Shown here: piece by piece, positions 28,078 to 36,819 of the stretch
How the letters are laid out: each line of letters starts with the position of its first letter
Position numbering within the stretch: position 1 is the first letter of the stretch
NCBI RefSeq assembly: GCF_005844085.1
Contig: NZ_VCDI01000009.1
Location: 57,214 to 121,213 of the forward strand
Length of the DNA stretch: 64,000 nt
Source of the DNA: Lichenicoccus roseus
Lineage (GTDB): Bacteria; Pseudomonadota; Alphaproteobacteria; Acetobacterales; Acetobacteraceae
Direction: 5' to 3'
The notes under the pieces: model-generated
Told to the model about the DNA's origin: nothing
What the model saw: only the letters and a program-made list of their open reading frames with translations
The model's database searches: none
Translations under genes and position numbers: made by a program

Positions 28078-29344
28078 CACGCCCGTCCTCTGCCTGGACT
28101 GCCAGCATGTCGAGCCGGCGGCGGATGCGGCGTCGCGGCGTTGCGCGCACTGCCGCAGCCACCGGCTGGTCCGTCACGCCGAACTGCTCGACCTCACCGT
28201 CGCCCATGTCGATGCCGACGCGTTCTACTGCAGCGTCGAGAAGCGCGACCGGCCCGAGCTGGCGGCGCTGCCGGTACTGGTCGGCGGCGGCACCCGCGGC
28301 GTGGTGACGGCTGCCTGCTACGTTGCCCGCATGCGTGGCGTGCGCAGCGCGATGCCGATGTGGCAGGCGCTGAAGGCCTGCCCGGACGCGGTGGTGATAC
28401 GCCCCGATTTTCCGAAATACACCGCCGCCTCGCGCGCCCTGCGCGGATTGATGCAGCAGCTCACCCCGCTGGTGCAGTCGCTCTCCATCGACGAGGCGGT
28501 GCTCGACATGGCGGGCACCGAGGCGCTGCACGGCGCGCCGCCCGCGGCGATGCTGGCGCGTCTCGCCAACCGGGTCGAGCGCGAGCTTGGCATCACCATC
28601 TCGATCGGTCTCGCCCCGAACCGGCTGCTGGCCAAGCTCGCCGCCGGGCTCGACAAGCCGCGCGGCTTCGGCGTGCTGGGAGCCGACGCGCGCCAGTGGC
28701 TGGCCGGCAAGCCGGTGCGGCTGCTGCCCGGTATCGGGCCGGCGCAGGAGAAGCGCCTAGCGACCCGCGGCATCACCCGCCTGGGACAGCTGCAGGGCCT
28801 CAGCGCCAGGGAGGCGCAGGCCCTGCTCGGCGATGACGGGCCGCATCTCGCGGCCCGGGCCCGTGGCGAGGATGGGCGCCGGGTCGATCCCGCCCGCGAG
28901 ACCAGGTCGATCAGCGCCGAGACCACCTTCAATGCCGATCTTGCCGATGCCGCCTCGCTCGAGCGGCATCTCTGGCAGCTCTGCGAGAAGCTCGGCGGAC
29001 GGCTGCGCGACGGCGAGGCGAGCGCCGGTGGCGTGGTGCTGAAACTCAAGACCCAGCGTTTCCTGACCCGCACCCGCGCCGCCCGGCTCGGCACCCCCAC
29101 CGTACTGCCGGAGCGCCTGTTCGACGCCGCCCGGCAACTGCTGGTGCGCGAGGTCGACGGCACCGCGTTCCGGCTGATCGGCATCGGCGCGTCGCCGATC
29201 CTGCCGCTGCAGGACGCCGACGTCGCCGATCTCGCCGATCCGTCGATGCCGCGCCGGGTCGCGGCGCAGGCGGCGATCGACCGCCTGCGCGACCGCTTCG
29301 GCAAGTCGGCGGTGCAGCGCGGCCGGGCCCTGGACCAGGGTTAG
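28070..29344 (+). CDS. dinB: DNA polymerase IV (DinB-type) with N-terminal zinc ribbon
   Basis: 424 residues from a TTG start overlapping the kinase stop. An N-terminal CxxC...CxxC ribbon (Cys8, Cys11, Cys25, Cys28) precedes the Y-family polymerase. Catalytic aspartates lie in AHVDADAFYCSVEKRD and SIDEAVLD. The thumb helix-hairpin-helix (LLPGIGPAQEKRL) and the little-finger domain (LKLKTQRFLTRTR) are present. It performs translesion synthesis. The TTG was chosen because it brings in both Cys pairs, as in related alphaproteobacterial proteins. The end overlaps the convergent ThuA gene by 4 bp. Confidence 0.93.
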   Translation: MPDTPVLCLDCQHVEPAADAASRRCAHCRSHRLVRHAELLDLTVAHVDADAFYCSVEKRDRPELAALPVLVGGGTRGVVTAACYVARMRGVRSAMPMWQALKACPDAVVIRPDFPKYTAASRALRGLMQQLTPLVQSLSIDEAVLDMAGTEALHGAPPAAMLARLANRVERELGITISIGLAPNRLLAKLAAGLDKPRGFGVLGADARQWLAGKPVRLLPGIGPAQEKRLATRGITRLGQLQGLSAREAQALLGDDGPHLAARARGEDGRRVDPARETRSISAETTFNADLADAASLERHLWQLCEKLGGRLRDGEASAGGVVLKLKTQRFLTRTRAARLGTPTVLPERLFDAARQLLVREVDGTAFRLIGIGASPILPLQDADVADLADPSMPRRVAAQAAIDRLRDRFGKSAVQRGRALDQG

Positions 29345-29985
29345 CCGCGCGCCGCCCAGGCCATGCCGCGGCTGATGATGCGCGACATGTCGGGATGGCT
29401 GAACTCCGCCGAAACGTGCCCGAGCGAGCTGTAGAACACCCGGCCCGCGCCGTGGCGGCGCTTCCACACCACCGGCATCGTGACACCCTTGATCCAGCCG
29501 CAATGCGTGCCGTCGAAAGTCGTGGTGGCAAGCACCTCGTTCGAGGGATCGACATGCATGTAGTACTGCTCGGAGCGGTACGCGAACCGCTCGATCCCCT
29601 GCATCACCGGATCGTCGGGCCGCACCACATCGACCGCATAGTCGATGATGTTGCCGGGATGCGCCACCCACTGGCCGCCGACGATGAACTGGTAGTCCGG
29701 TTCGCCCCGGAAGCTGTCGCCCATCTGGCCGTGGAAGCCGGCGAGCCCGGTGCCGGCCTCGATGGCGGCGGCGAGCGAGCGCATTTCCTCCCGCTCGATC
29801 GTCATCATGGTGACGATCGGCACGACCAGGTCGAAGCCGCCGAGCCCGGGATCGGCGAACGCCTCGGTGGTGTTCTCGATGACCACCTCGAAATCCTGGT
29901 GTCGCAGCATGTCGGCGACGATGGCGGCGCACTGCTCCGGCTCGTGCCCGGCCCAGCCGCCCCAGACGATCAGCGCCTGTCTCAT
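29341..29985 (-). CDS. ThuA-domain (trehalose-utilisation-like) protein
   Basis: 214 residues of the ThuA family, a class-I glutamine-amidotransferase-like fold: MRQALIVWGGWAGHEPEQC, GLAGFHGQMGD, VGGQWVAHPG and GAGRVFYSSLGHVS. In Sinorhizobium ThuA acts with the dehydrogenase ThuB on trehalose-related disaccharides through 3-keto sugars. Here a Gfo/Idh dehydrogenase lies directly upstream in the same operon, supporting a 3-keto-sugar pathway. An AGGGAGGA site precedes the ATG. Confidence 0.88.
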   Translation of the reverse strand: MRQALIVWGGWAGHEPEQCAAIVADMLRHQDFEVVIENTTEAFADPGLGGFDLVVPIVTMMTIEREEMRSLAAAIEAGTGLAGFHGQMGDSFRGEPDYQFIVGGQWVAHPGNIIDYAVDVVRPDDPVMQGIERFAYRSEQYYMHVDPSNEVLATTTFDGTHCGWIKGVTMPVVWKRRHGAGRVFYSSLGHVSAEFSHPDMSRIISRGMAWAARG

Positions 29986-30005
29986 GGTGTCCTCCCTTTT
30001 GTTTC

Positions 30006-31103
30006 TCAGTCCAGCAGACCGATCTCGCGCCGGCGTGGCAGCGGCGACGGACGTTCGCAGCGGGTTGCGATGTCGACGGTCCGGCCGGTCGCGCCGGCCT
30101 CGATCAGGCCCTGCATGATGTCCACGACATGCAGGGCCATCTCGCCGTTCGCCCGGTGTGCCCGCTGCGAGCGGATCGCACGCGCCATGTCGGCGAGGCC
30201 GACGCCGCGATGGTCCGCCTCCGCGAAGCCGTGCGTCACCGGAAGGTCCACCCAGGGCGCCCGGGCGATCGCCATCATCGGCTGCCCGTCGAAGCGGTTC
30301 GGATCGGGCACCAGCACCGAGCCCTTGGTGCCGTACAGCTCGATCGGCGAGTGCCGGTGCGCCCAGACATCGAAGCTGGTGATCAGCGAGATCGCGGCAC
30401 CGGTGGCAAAGCGCAGCAGGCCGGCGATATGGGTCTCGGTGCCGATGTCGATCGGCGTGCCCGCCTTCGGCCCGCTGCCGACGACGCGTTCAGCCGCCGA
30501 GCGGTCGGTCAGCGCGCACACGCTCGCCACCGGCCCGAGCAGGTCGATCAGCGCGGTGAGGTAGTACGGACCCATGTCGAACAACGGTCCACCGCCGGGC
30601 TGGTAGTAGAAGCCGGGATCCTGGTGCCAGTGCTCGTGACCGTGGTTCATCATGCAGGCGGTGCCGGAGACGATGCGGCCAAACTGGTCTGCGTCCAGCG
30701 CCGCGCGGACCGTCTGGTGCGCCCCACCCAGGAAGGTGTCCGGCGCGCTGCCGACGCGCATGCCGCGCTCGAGGGCCCGCTCGACCAGCTGCCTCGCCTC
30801 CGGCACCGCAAGACCGAGCGGCTTCTCCGAATAGACATGCTTGCCAGCCTCGACCGCGCGCAGGCCGATCTCCGCATGCGCCGCCGGGATCGTCAGGTTG
30901 AGCACGACCTCGATCGACGGATCGTCGAGCAGCGCCTCCACGGAGAGCGCACGCAGATCGAATTTCGCGGCACGCGCCTGGGCACGCGCTAGGTCCAGGT
31001 CGGCGCAGGCGACGATCCGGTATTCCGGGAAGTCGAGTGCTGCGCGCAGGTAGGCGGCGCTGATCGTCCCGCAGCCGACGATCCCGACAGTGACAGCGTC
31101 CAT
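30006..31103 (-). CDS. Gfo/Idh/MocA-family oxidoreductase (ThuB-like context)
   Basis: 365 residues. Rossmann motif VGIVGCGTISAAYL at the N terminus and EKPLG signature in GKHVYSEKPLGLAV, with NHGHEHWHQDPGFYYQPGGG and DMGPYYLTALIDLLGP in the substrate domain. Likely NAD(P)-dependent oxidation of a sugar or polyol. The ATG at 31103 has GGAGG upstream; an earlier ATG at 31118 is part of that site. It sits between the ThuA gene and the ROK repressor in one minus-strand operon. Confidence 0.9.
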   Translation of the reverse strand: MDAVTVGIVGCGTISAAYLRAALDFPEYRIVACADLDLARAQARAAKFDLRALSVEALLDDPSIEVVLNLTIPAAHAEIGLRAVEAGKHVYSEKPLGLAVPEARQLVERALERGMRVGSAPDTFLGGAHQTVRAALDADQFGRIVSGTACMMNHGHEHWHQDPGFYYQPGGGPLFDMGPYYLTALIDLLGPVASVCALTDRSAAERVVGSGPKAGTPIDIGTETHIAGLLRFATGAAISLITSFDVWAHRHSPIELYGTKGSVLVPDPNRFDGQPMMAIARAPWVDLPVTHGFAEADHRGVGLADMARAIRSQRAHRANGEMALHVVDIMQGLIEAGATGRTVDIATRCERPSPLPRRREIGLLD

Positions 31104-31139
31104 CTTGGTTTCCTCCATCTTGTCCGGGTGCCTCGAGAC

Positions 31140-32237
31140 CTATGGCGGCTCGCCGTACAGGCGGCGCAGCACCAGGCTGGCGGCACCCCGCGCCCACATC
31201 TCGTCGCCCCATTCGTGGCGCACGATCTCGGTCGCTTCGCGCAACGTCGGCAGCATGAACCGGTCGAGCGCCGCCTCCAGCCGGTTCGCCACCAGCTCCT
31301 GCGAGGTCAGGACGCTGCCAGTCAGGATGATGCGCGGCAGGTTCAGCACGTTCATCAGGTTCGCCAGCGCCAGGCCGAGCATGTCGCCGGCGCGCTCGAG
31401 CAGCTCCGGGTTGCGGCTGAGCGCCCAGCCCGACGCCACCGTATCGAGGCAGCCGCGCTGGCCGCAGCGGCAGAGCGCGCCATCCACCTCGACCTTGACG
31501 TGGCCGAACTCGGCGCCGATGCCGTGTGCGCCGCGATGCAGCCGGCCGCCGAGCAGCAGCCCCATGCCGATGGTGTCCTCGGCGGTGACCACGGCGAAAT
31601 CCGCGAGATCCTGAGCGCGGCCGAACCAGCTTTCGGCCAGTGCCGCAAGATTGGCGTCGTTTTCGATCTGCGTCGGCAGCGACAGCCGGCGCTCGATCAT
31701 GGCGGCGAAATTCACCACCGCATGGCCGAACACCGGGCTCCAGTGCGAGCGGCCGGCGGAGGCGTCGATCACTCCCGGAATGCCGATCCCGAGCCCGCTG
31801 ATCGCCTCCAGCCGCAGCCCGGCATCGCTGACGCACTGGCGGACGCCATCCTCGACCAGGTCGGCGATGGTCTCCGCCGGCTGCCGGTCGAGCCGCACCG
31901 GAAGCACCAGGCTGTGCACGGCACGGCCGGCGAAGTCGGTCACCGCGACGCTGATCCGCCCGAGCGACAGCTTGACGCCCACCGCATGCAGGATGCCGGC
32001 CTGAAGCTGCAGCATGACGCGAGGGCGGCCCCGCCCGGATGGCTCGCCCCCCTCGACATGCGATGCGGTGACCAGACCATCCTCGATCAGGCCGCCGGTA
32101 ATCGCCGATACCGTCGCCGGACTCAGATTGGTTCGTTCGACGATCTCGACGCGCGCGATCGGCCCGAGCCTGCGTATCAGGTCGATGATCCGGAACCGGT
32201 TTCCCCCTCCGGTCAGCTCCGGATCAGCGCTCTTCAT
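31140..32237 (-). CDS. ROK-family transcriptional repressor
   Basis: 365 residues. An N-terminal winged helix (LGPIARVEIVERTNLSPATVSAITGGLIEDGLV) is fused to a ROK sugar-binding domain (GIGIPGVID, ENDANLAALAESWFG, GAHGIGAEFGH) with the zinc motif CRCGQRGCLDT. Such NagC/XylR-type proteins repress until bound by sugar. It is divergent from the ABC transporter across 197 bp and co-directional with the Gfo/Idh and ThuA genes, so it most likely controls both. Confidence 0.92.
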   Translation of the reverse strand: MKSADPELTGGGNRFRIIDLIRRLGPIARVEIVERTNLSPATVSAITGGLIEDGLVTASHVEGGEPSGRGRPRVMLQLQAGILHAVGVKLSLGRISVAVTDFAGRAVHSLVLPVRLDRQPAETIADLVEDGVRQCVSDAGLRLEAISGLGIGIPGVIDASAGRSHWSPVFGHAVVNFAAMIERRLSLPTQIENDANLAALAESWFGRAQDLADFAVVTAEDTIGMGLLLGGRLHRGAHGIGAEFGHVKVEVDGALCRCGQRGCLDTVASGWALSRNPELLERAGDMLGLALANLMNVLNLPRIILTGSVLTSQELVANRLEAALDRFMLPTLREATEIVRHEWGDEMWARGAASLVLRRLYGEPP

Positions 32238-32339
32238 GGCCAGGTGATTTGTTCACGCTCCAAAGAAACGCGGACGCCGGTCTTGCTGTCAAGGCGGCAC
32301 ACCGCTCGATTTCTCCGGGCCAGGGCACAAGTCCAGCGC

Positions 32340-32371
32340 TTGACACCTGCCGGAACCTGCTGCTGTAAAAT
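32340..32371 (+). promoter_or_regulatory. Sigma-70-like promoter of the sugar ABC operon
   Basis: TTGACA at 32340-32345 and TGTAAA at 32364-32369 with an 18-bp spacer (TAAAAT two bases later is also possible). It is one of the few AT-rich spots in the window and lies 64 bp before the binding-protein start. The adjacent ACGACTAACGAAG may hold the repressor operator, but no convincing palindrome is seen. Confidence 0.6.
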
Positions 32372-32405
32372 ACGACTAACGAAGAAAATCGGGGAGCGCC
32401 ATTTC

Positions 32406-32444
32406 ATGGGCTACGACCTGTTGGTGACAACGAAGTGCGGGTAA
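32406..32444 (+). CDS. 12-codon leader ORF overlapping the binding-protein start
   Basis: MGYDLLVTTKCG, preceded by GGGGAG nine bases upstream of its ATG, a better ribosome site than any in front of the GTG of the binding-protein gene. It is in a different frame and its TAA lies 7 bases inside the downstream gene, an arrangement that fits translational coupling. It may also be chance; no attenuator structure was identified. Confidence 0.4.
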   Translation: MGYDLLVTTKCG

Positions 32445-33706
32445 CGCGACGTGGCGTGCTGGGCGCTTCGCTTGCGACATCGCTGCTGCCACGCATTCCG
32501 GCGCGGGCGGCCGATAGCCTCATCAGGCTCGCGCACGAGGAGAACGGGCCCGGCTCGGTGCGGCTGATCAACGAGACCGTGGCCGCCTTCGAGCAGGGCC
32601 ATCCGGGGGTCAAGGTCAGCCAGCTCTACCTGGAGAACGCTGCCTACAAGGCGAAGCTGACGACGATGCTGCAGTCCGACGACCGCCCGGACATCCTCTA
32701 CAGCTGGGGGCGCGGCACCCTGGACGCGCAGGTCTCCGCCGGCGTGCTGCGCGATGTCACCGCGACGGTGCAGGGCTGGCGCGAGGACTTCACTCCCGTA
32801 GCCCTCGACGCGTTCAGGATCGGCGACAAGCTCTGGGGCGCACCGTTCACCGTCTCCGGCGTCGGCTTCTACTGCAACAAGGCGCTGCTGGCGCGAGCAG
32901 GGGTCGATCCCGCGCATCTCGCCAGCTTCGACGACCTGCTGGCCGCAGTCGCCCGCTTCAAGGCGGCCGGCATCGTGCCGATCGCGGTCGGCGGCGGCGA
33001 GAAATGGCCGCTGCATTTCTACTGGGCGATGCTGGCGCTCCGCCTCGGCGGCAAGCCGGCGTTCGACGATGCGCGCGCCGGACGCAACGGCGGCTTTGCG
33101 GCCCCGGTGTTCGTCGAGGCCGGACGCATGCTGCAGCAGCTCGGCAAGTCGGGCGCCTTCCAGCCCGGTTTCGCCGGCGCCCAGGCCCCGGACTCCTACG
33201 GCCAGTTCGGCGACGGTAAGGCGGCGATGACCCTGATGGGCAGCTGGGTGATGGGCGTGCAGAAGGCCAACGCCGCCAACGGCCAGGGCCTGTCGGACGA
33301 TGCGGTCGCCTATGTCCGCTTCCCGCTGGTCGCCGGCGGCCACGGCACATCGACCGACACCTTCGGCGGCGTCAATGGCTGGGCGGTGACGCGCAACGCC
33401 CCGGCCGCTTCGCTAGAACTGCTGCACGCGCTGACCAGCCCGCACTACGAGCGCACCATGTGCGAGCGGAACGTGTACCTGCCGGCGGTGCGCGGCATGT
33501 CGCAGTACCTGACCAGCCCGGTGCTGCGGCAGGTCGCCACCGAGATCGATGCGTCGAGCTACCACCTGCTGTTCCTCGACCAGACGCTCGGCCCGTCGCT
33601 CGGCAGCGTCGTCAACGACGTCTCGTTCGCGCTCGCCACCGGCGACACCACCCCAGAGGCGGGTGCCAAGCAGATCGAGGATGCGCGCCAGGCGGAGGAC
33701 ATGTGA
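32435..33706 (+). CDS. Sugar ABC transporter substrate-binding protein
   Basis: 423 residues of the family-1 (MalE-type) solute-binding proteins. The GTG start gives MRVTRRGVLGASLATSLLP with a twin-arginine-like signal and likely cleavage after ARA. Body motifs are GHPGVKVSQLYLENAAYKAKL, PDILYSWGRGTL and TLMGSWVMG. It binds a mono- or oligosaccharide in the periplasm. Two permeases follow, but no ATPase. Confidence 0.9.
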   Translation: MRVTRRGVLGASLATSLLPRIPARAADSLIRLAHEENGPGSVRLINETVAAFEQGHPGVKVSQLYLENAAYKAKLTTMLQSDDRPDILYSWGRGTLDAQVSAGVLRDVTATVQGWREDFTPVALDAFRIGDKLWGAPFTVSGVGFYCNKALLARAGVDPAHLASFDDLLAAVARFKAAGIVPIAVGGGEKWPLHFYWAMLALRLGGKPAFDDARAGRNGGFAAPVFVEAGRMLQQLGKSGAFQPGFAGAQAPDSYGQFGDGKAAMTLMGSWVMGVQKANAANGQGLSDDAVAYVRFPLVAGGHGTSTDTFGGVNGWAVTRNAPAASLELLHALTSPHYERTMCERNVYLPAVRGMSQYLTSPVLRQVATEIDASSYHLLFLDQTLGPSLGSVVNDVSFALATGDTTPEAGAKQIEDARQAEDM

Positions 33707-33719
33707 GGCCGGGGTGGGT

Positions 33720-34616
33720 ATGACCCTGGCGGCGACCCGTCGAAAACCCTCCCTGCGCGGCGACGGGCTCGGCACCGTCCTGCTGTTCCTGCCGCCGGCG
33801 CTGCTGGTGTTCACCATCTTCGTCGTGCTGCCGATCGGCGAGGCGAGCTGGTTCAGCCTGTTCGACTGGAACGGCTACGGCTCCCCGCAGCACTTCGTGG
33901 CTTTGCGAAACTACGTCCGGCTGCTCGCCTTCGTGCCGTTCCGCACCGCGCTGCTCAACAACCTGCTGGTCATCGCGATCTCGCTCTGCATCCAGATACC
34001 TGTGGCGATCGGCGCCGCGTCGTTGTTGTCCGGACCGGGGCGGCTCACCGTCGTCATGCGGCTGATCCTGTTCCTTCCCTATATCCTCGCCGAGGTGGCC
34101 GCCGGCCTGATCTGGCGCTTCGTGTTCGACGGCAATTTCGGCCTCGTTGCCGTCGCCGCGCGCGAACTCGGCATGAACGCGCCCTTCATGCTGGCCGATC
34201 CGGATCTCGCCCGTGTCGCGCTGATGGTGGTCGTCACCTGGAAGTATTTCGGCTTCCACATGATGCTGGTGCTGGCAGGATTGCAGGGGATCGATCCCGA
34301 ACTGCGCCAGGCAGCGCGCATGGACGGCGCCACCGGCGCGCAGATCTTCCGCCACGTCACGCTGCCGCTGTTGCGGCCGACGCTGCGGGTGTCGGTATTC
34401 TTCGCCGTCATCGGCTCGCTGCAGCTGTTCGACATCGTCATGCCGCTGACCGCCGGCGGCCCGGGCAACGCGACGCAGACGATGGCGACCTTCCTGTACA
34501 ATTTCGGCATCACCCGGATGAAGATCGGTTTCGGCTCCGCCGTCGGCGTCGTGCTGTTCCTGATCTCCGCGACCTTCTCGATCGTCTACAACAGATGGGT
34601 GCCCGGTGAGCGCTGA
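33720..34616 (+). CDS. Sugar ABC transporter permease (MalF type)
   Basis: 298 residues, six predicted transmembrane helices (LLFLPPALLVFTIFVVLP, LLVIAISLCIQIPVAIGA, LILFLPYILAEVAAGLIW and others). The cytoplasmic EAA loop DPELRQAARMDGATGAQIFRHV contacts the ATPase. The start ATG is 13 bp after the binding-protein stop, and the end overlaps the second permease by 11 bp. Confidence 0.92.
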   Translation: MTLAATRRKPSLRGDGLGTVLLFLPPALLVFTIFVVLPIGEASWFSLFDWNGYGSPQHFVALRNYVRLLAFVPFRTALLNNLLVIAISLCIQIPVAIGAASLLSGPGRLTVVMRLILFLPYILAEVAAGLIWRFVFDGNFGLVAVAARELGMNAPFMLADPDLARVALMVVVTWKYFGFHMMLVLAGLQGIDPELRQAARMDGATGAQIFRHVTLPLLRPTLRVSVFFAVIGSLQLFDIVMPLTAGGPGNATQTMATFLYNFGITRMKIGFGSAVGVVLFLISATFSIVYNRWVPGER

Positions 34617-35442
34617 CGCCAGGGACCGCACCGGATACGCGATCGCCTGCGCCGGGCTGGTGGTGCTCGCCCTGTTCGTGCTGGTGCCGCTGCTGGCGAC
34701 CGCGCTCGGCGGGCTCAAGACGCTCGGCGCGCTGCGATCGGACCCGTTCGGCTTTCCGCTGCATCCGCGCTGGGGAAACTATGGCGGCATCCTCGCCGGT
34801 GGCCGCTACTGGCGACTGCTCGGCAACTCGCTGCTGATCGCGAGCGTGGTCACTGCGATCACCGTCGTGCTTGCCGCCATGGCCGCCTTCGTGCTGGCGC
34901 ACCTGCATTTCTTCGGGCGCGAGATGCTGGCGAGCTACCTGATGCTCGGCCTGATGTTCCCGGCGGCGACCGCGATCCTGCCGCTGTTCATCCAAGTGCG
35001 CGATCTCGGGCTGCTCGACACCTATGCCGGGCTGATCCTCGCGGAGGTGGCTTTCGCACTCAGCATGAGCATCCTGCTGTTCCGCAATTTCTTCCGCCAG
35101 TTGCCGGTCGAACTGTTCGAGGCGGCGCGCATGGACGGCTGCTCCTATGCGCGCATCTTCGTGTCGATCACGCTGCCGCTGTGCCGGCCGATCGTCACCA
35201 CCGTCGCCATCATCACCTTCGTGTCGAGCTGGAACAACTACATGTTGCCGCTCATCCTGCTCGACACGCCGTCGCGCTATCCCTGGCCGCTCGGCGTCAT
35301 GGACTACCAGGGCCAGTACAGCACCGAGTGGCAGCTGGTGCTCGCCTTCATCACGCTGACCATCCTGCCGGCGATACTTGTCTTCGTGCTGGCCCAGAAG
35401 CAGATCGTCGCCGGACTGACCGCGGGCGCCGTCAAGGGCTGA
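34606..35442 (+). CDS. Sugar ABC transporter permease (MalG type)
   Basis: 278 residues from a GTG start within the preceding gene. Six helices, with the EAA loop VELFEAARMDGCSYARIFV and the MalG-type end (FVSSWNNYMLPLILL). It forms the inner-membrane channel with the first permease. No ATP-binding gene follows, so the transporter must use an ATPase encoded elsewhere, as MsmX-type shared ATPases do. Confidence 0.92.
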   Translation: MSADARDRTGYAIACAGLVVLALFVLVPLLATALGGLKTLGALRSDPFGFPLHPRWGNYGGILAGGRYWRLLGNSLLIASVVTAITVVLAAMAAFVLAHLHFFGREMLASYLMLGLMFPAATAILPLFIQVRDLGLLDTYAGLILAEVAFALSMSILLFRNFFRQLPVELFEAARMDGCSYARIFVSITLPLCRPIVTTVAIITFVSSWNNYMLPLILLDTPSRYPWPLGVMDYQGQYSTEWQLVLAFITLTILPAILVFVLAQKQIVAGLTAGAVKG

Positions 35443-35526
35443 CAGCACGTTCTGTTGACGCAAGTACGAGCAACGCCACCGCGAAAGTTCTGTTCAGCAG
35501 GCGACTGCAACAGGAGTACTTCCATC

Positions 35527-36066
35527 ATGCCAGAACTTACCGGCCGCCGGATCGCGATGCTCGCCACCGACGGCGTCGAGGAGGTCGAGCTGACCGAGCC
35601 GTTGAAGGCATTGAAGCAGGCAGGCGCCACCGTCAGCATCCTGTCGCTGGAGATCGGCCAGATCCAGGCCATGCAGGAGGACGTGAAGCCGTCCAGCAAG
35701 ATCGACGTCGACCAGGCGGTGTCGGATGCCGATGCCGGGCAGTTCGACGGCCTGGTGCTGCCGGGCGGCACCACCAATCCGGACAAGCTGCGCATGGACG
35801 ATCACGCGGTGGCGTTCGTCGCGAAGTTCGTGCAGGCCGACAAGCCGATCGCGGCGATCTGCCACGGCGCCTGGACACTGATCAATGCGGATGGCGTGAA
35901 GGGCAAGAAGCTCACCTCCTGGCCGTCGCTGCAGACCGACCTGCGCAACGCCGGGGCCACCTGGGTCGACGAGACCGTGGTGCGGGACGGCAAGCTGGTC
36001 ACCTCGCGCAATCCGAAGGACCTGCCTGCGTTCTGCAAGGAGATCGTCTCGCTGTTCGCGGCCTGA
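35527..36066 (+). CDS. PfpI/DJ-1-family protein (type-1 glutamine amidotransferase-like)
   Basis: 179 residues. The nucleophile elbow AAICHGAW has Cys112 and His113; LPGGTTNPDKLR and LTSWPSLQTDLRNAGATW are typical of PfpI/YhbO-type proteins. These are described as proteases or as deglycases repairing glyoxal damage; the exact activity is debated. It is 84 bp after the permease and may be separately expressed under stress. Confidence 0.9.
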   Translation: MPELTGRRIAMLATDGVEEVELTEPLKALKQAGATVSILSLEIGQIQAMQEDVKPSSKIDVDQAVSDADAGQFDGLVLPGGTTNPDKLRMDDHAVAFVAKFVQADKPIAAICHGAWTLINADGVKGKKLTSWPSLQTDLRNAGATWVDETVVRDGKLVTSRNPKDLPAFCKEIVSLFAA

Positions 36067-36207
36067 TCAGCCCAGCAGACCGATGAGGGCAGCCATTGCC
36101 AGCGCGATGGCCGCCCCCATCGCCGGCCGGCCAAGTGGCGCGTGCCGGGTGATCGCGGCAATGCCGCCAAGCCAGAGAGCCACCACCGCCAAGCTCCCGG
36201 AACCCAC
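36067..36207 (-). CDS. Possible small membrane protein
   Basis: 46 residues from a GTG start: a hydrophobic segment LAVVALWLGGIAAI, a short basic loop (TRHAPLGRP), and a second one AIALAMAALIGLLG, giving a two-span hairpin. It lies downstream of the GNAT gene on the same strand and touches the PfpI stop. No clear ribosome site, so this is tentative. The rest of 36208-36285 shows nothing recognisable. Confidence 0.3.
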   Translation of the reverse strand: MGSGSLAVVALWLGGIAAITRHAPLGRPAMGAAIALAMAALIGLLG

Positions 36208-36285
36208 AGGCGGCGCCTCCGAATCGCGATCCGTATCGTCGGAGGGAGCGTATCTCTGTTTTGATAACGCGATAAAGGGTTCCGC

Positions 36286-36819
36286 TCAGGTCGCTCCGAA
36301 AGCGGCTTCATCGGCCAGCAGTGCGTAGCGCTCGTGGTCCTGCCAGATGCCGCCGATCTGCAGGTAGCGCGGCGAATATCCTTCCAGCCGGAAGCCGAGC
36401 CGCCGGGCCAGCCGGATCGAAGCCACGTTGCCGGGCTGGATGTTGGCCTCCAGGCGGTGCAACCCCAGCCCGTCGAAGGCAAGGCGGCACATCGTGCCGA
36501 CCGCCTCGGTCATCAGGCCACGTCCGCTGCTACCCGCCATGCCGTAATAGCCGACATAGGCGTTCTGGAATCCGCCGCGCAGGATGCCGCTGAGCGTGAT
36601 CACGCCCACCACGTCGCCGGTCACCACCTCGCGGCCGATGCGCGCGACCTGCGTGGTGTCGCAGACGCGGGCGAACCAGGCCTCGAAGCCGCGCCGGTCG
36701 GTGAACGGCGTTGCCCAGGGATGATGGTGGTCCCGGCTCGCCAAGTTGCAGCGGATCAGTTCGCCGCCATCCGCCGCCGAGACCGCATCGAGGCGGACGC
36801 GCGCCGGGGCAGGGTTCAC
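36286..36819 (-). CDS. GNAT acetyltransferase (RimJ/RimL type)
   Basis: 177 residues from a GTG that overlaps the DEAD-box stop (GTGA). The acetyl-CoA site is GSSGRGLMTEAVGTM, followed by HRLEANIQPGNVASIRLARRLGF and EGYSPRYLQIGGIWQDHERYALL, typical of RimJ N-terminal acetylases of ribosomal proteins and of relatives acting on other amines. Translational coupling to an RNA helicase would fit a ribosome-related role. Confidence 0.88.
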   Translation of the reverse strand: MNPAPARVRLDAVSAADGGELIRCNLASRDHHHPWATPFTDRRGFEAWFARVCDTTQVARIGREVVTGDVVGVITLSGILRGGFQNAYVGYYGMAGSSGRGLMTEAVGTMCRLAFDGLGLHRLEANIQPGNVASIRLARRLGFRLEGYSPRYLQIGGIWQDHERYALLADEAAFGAT

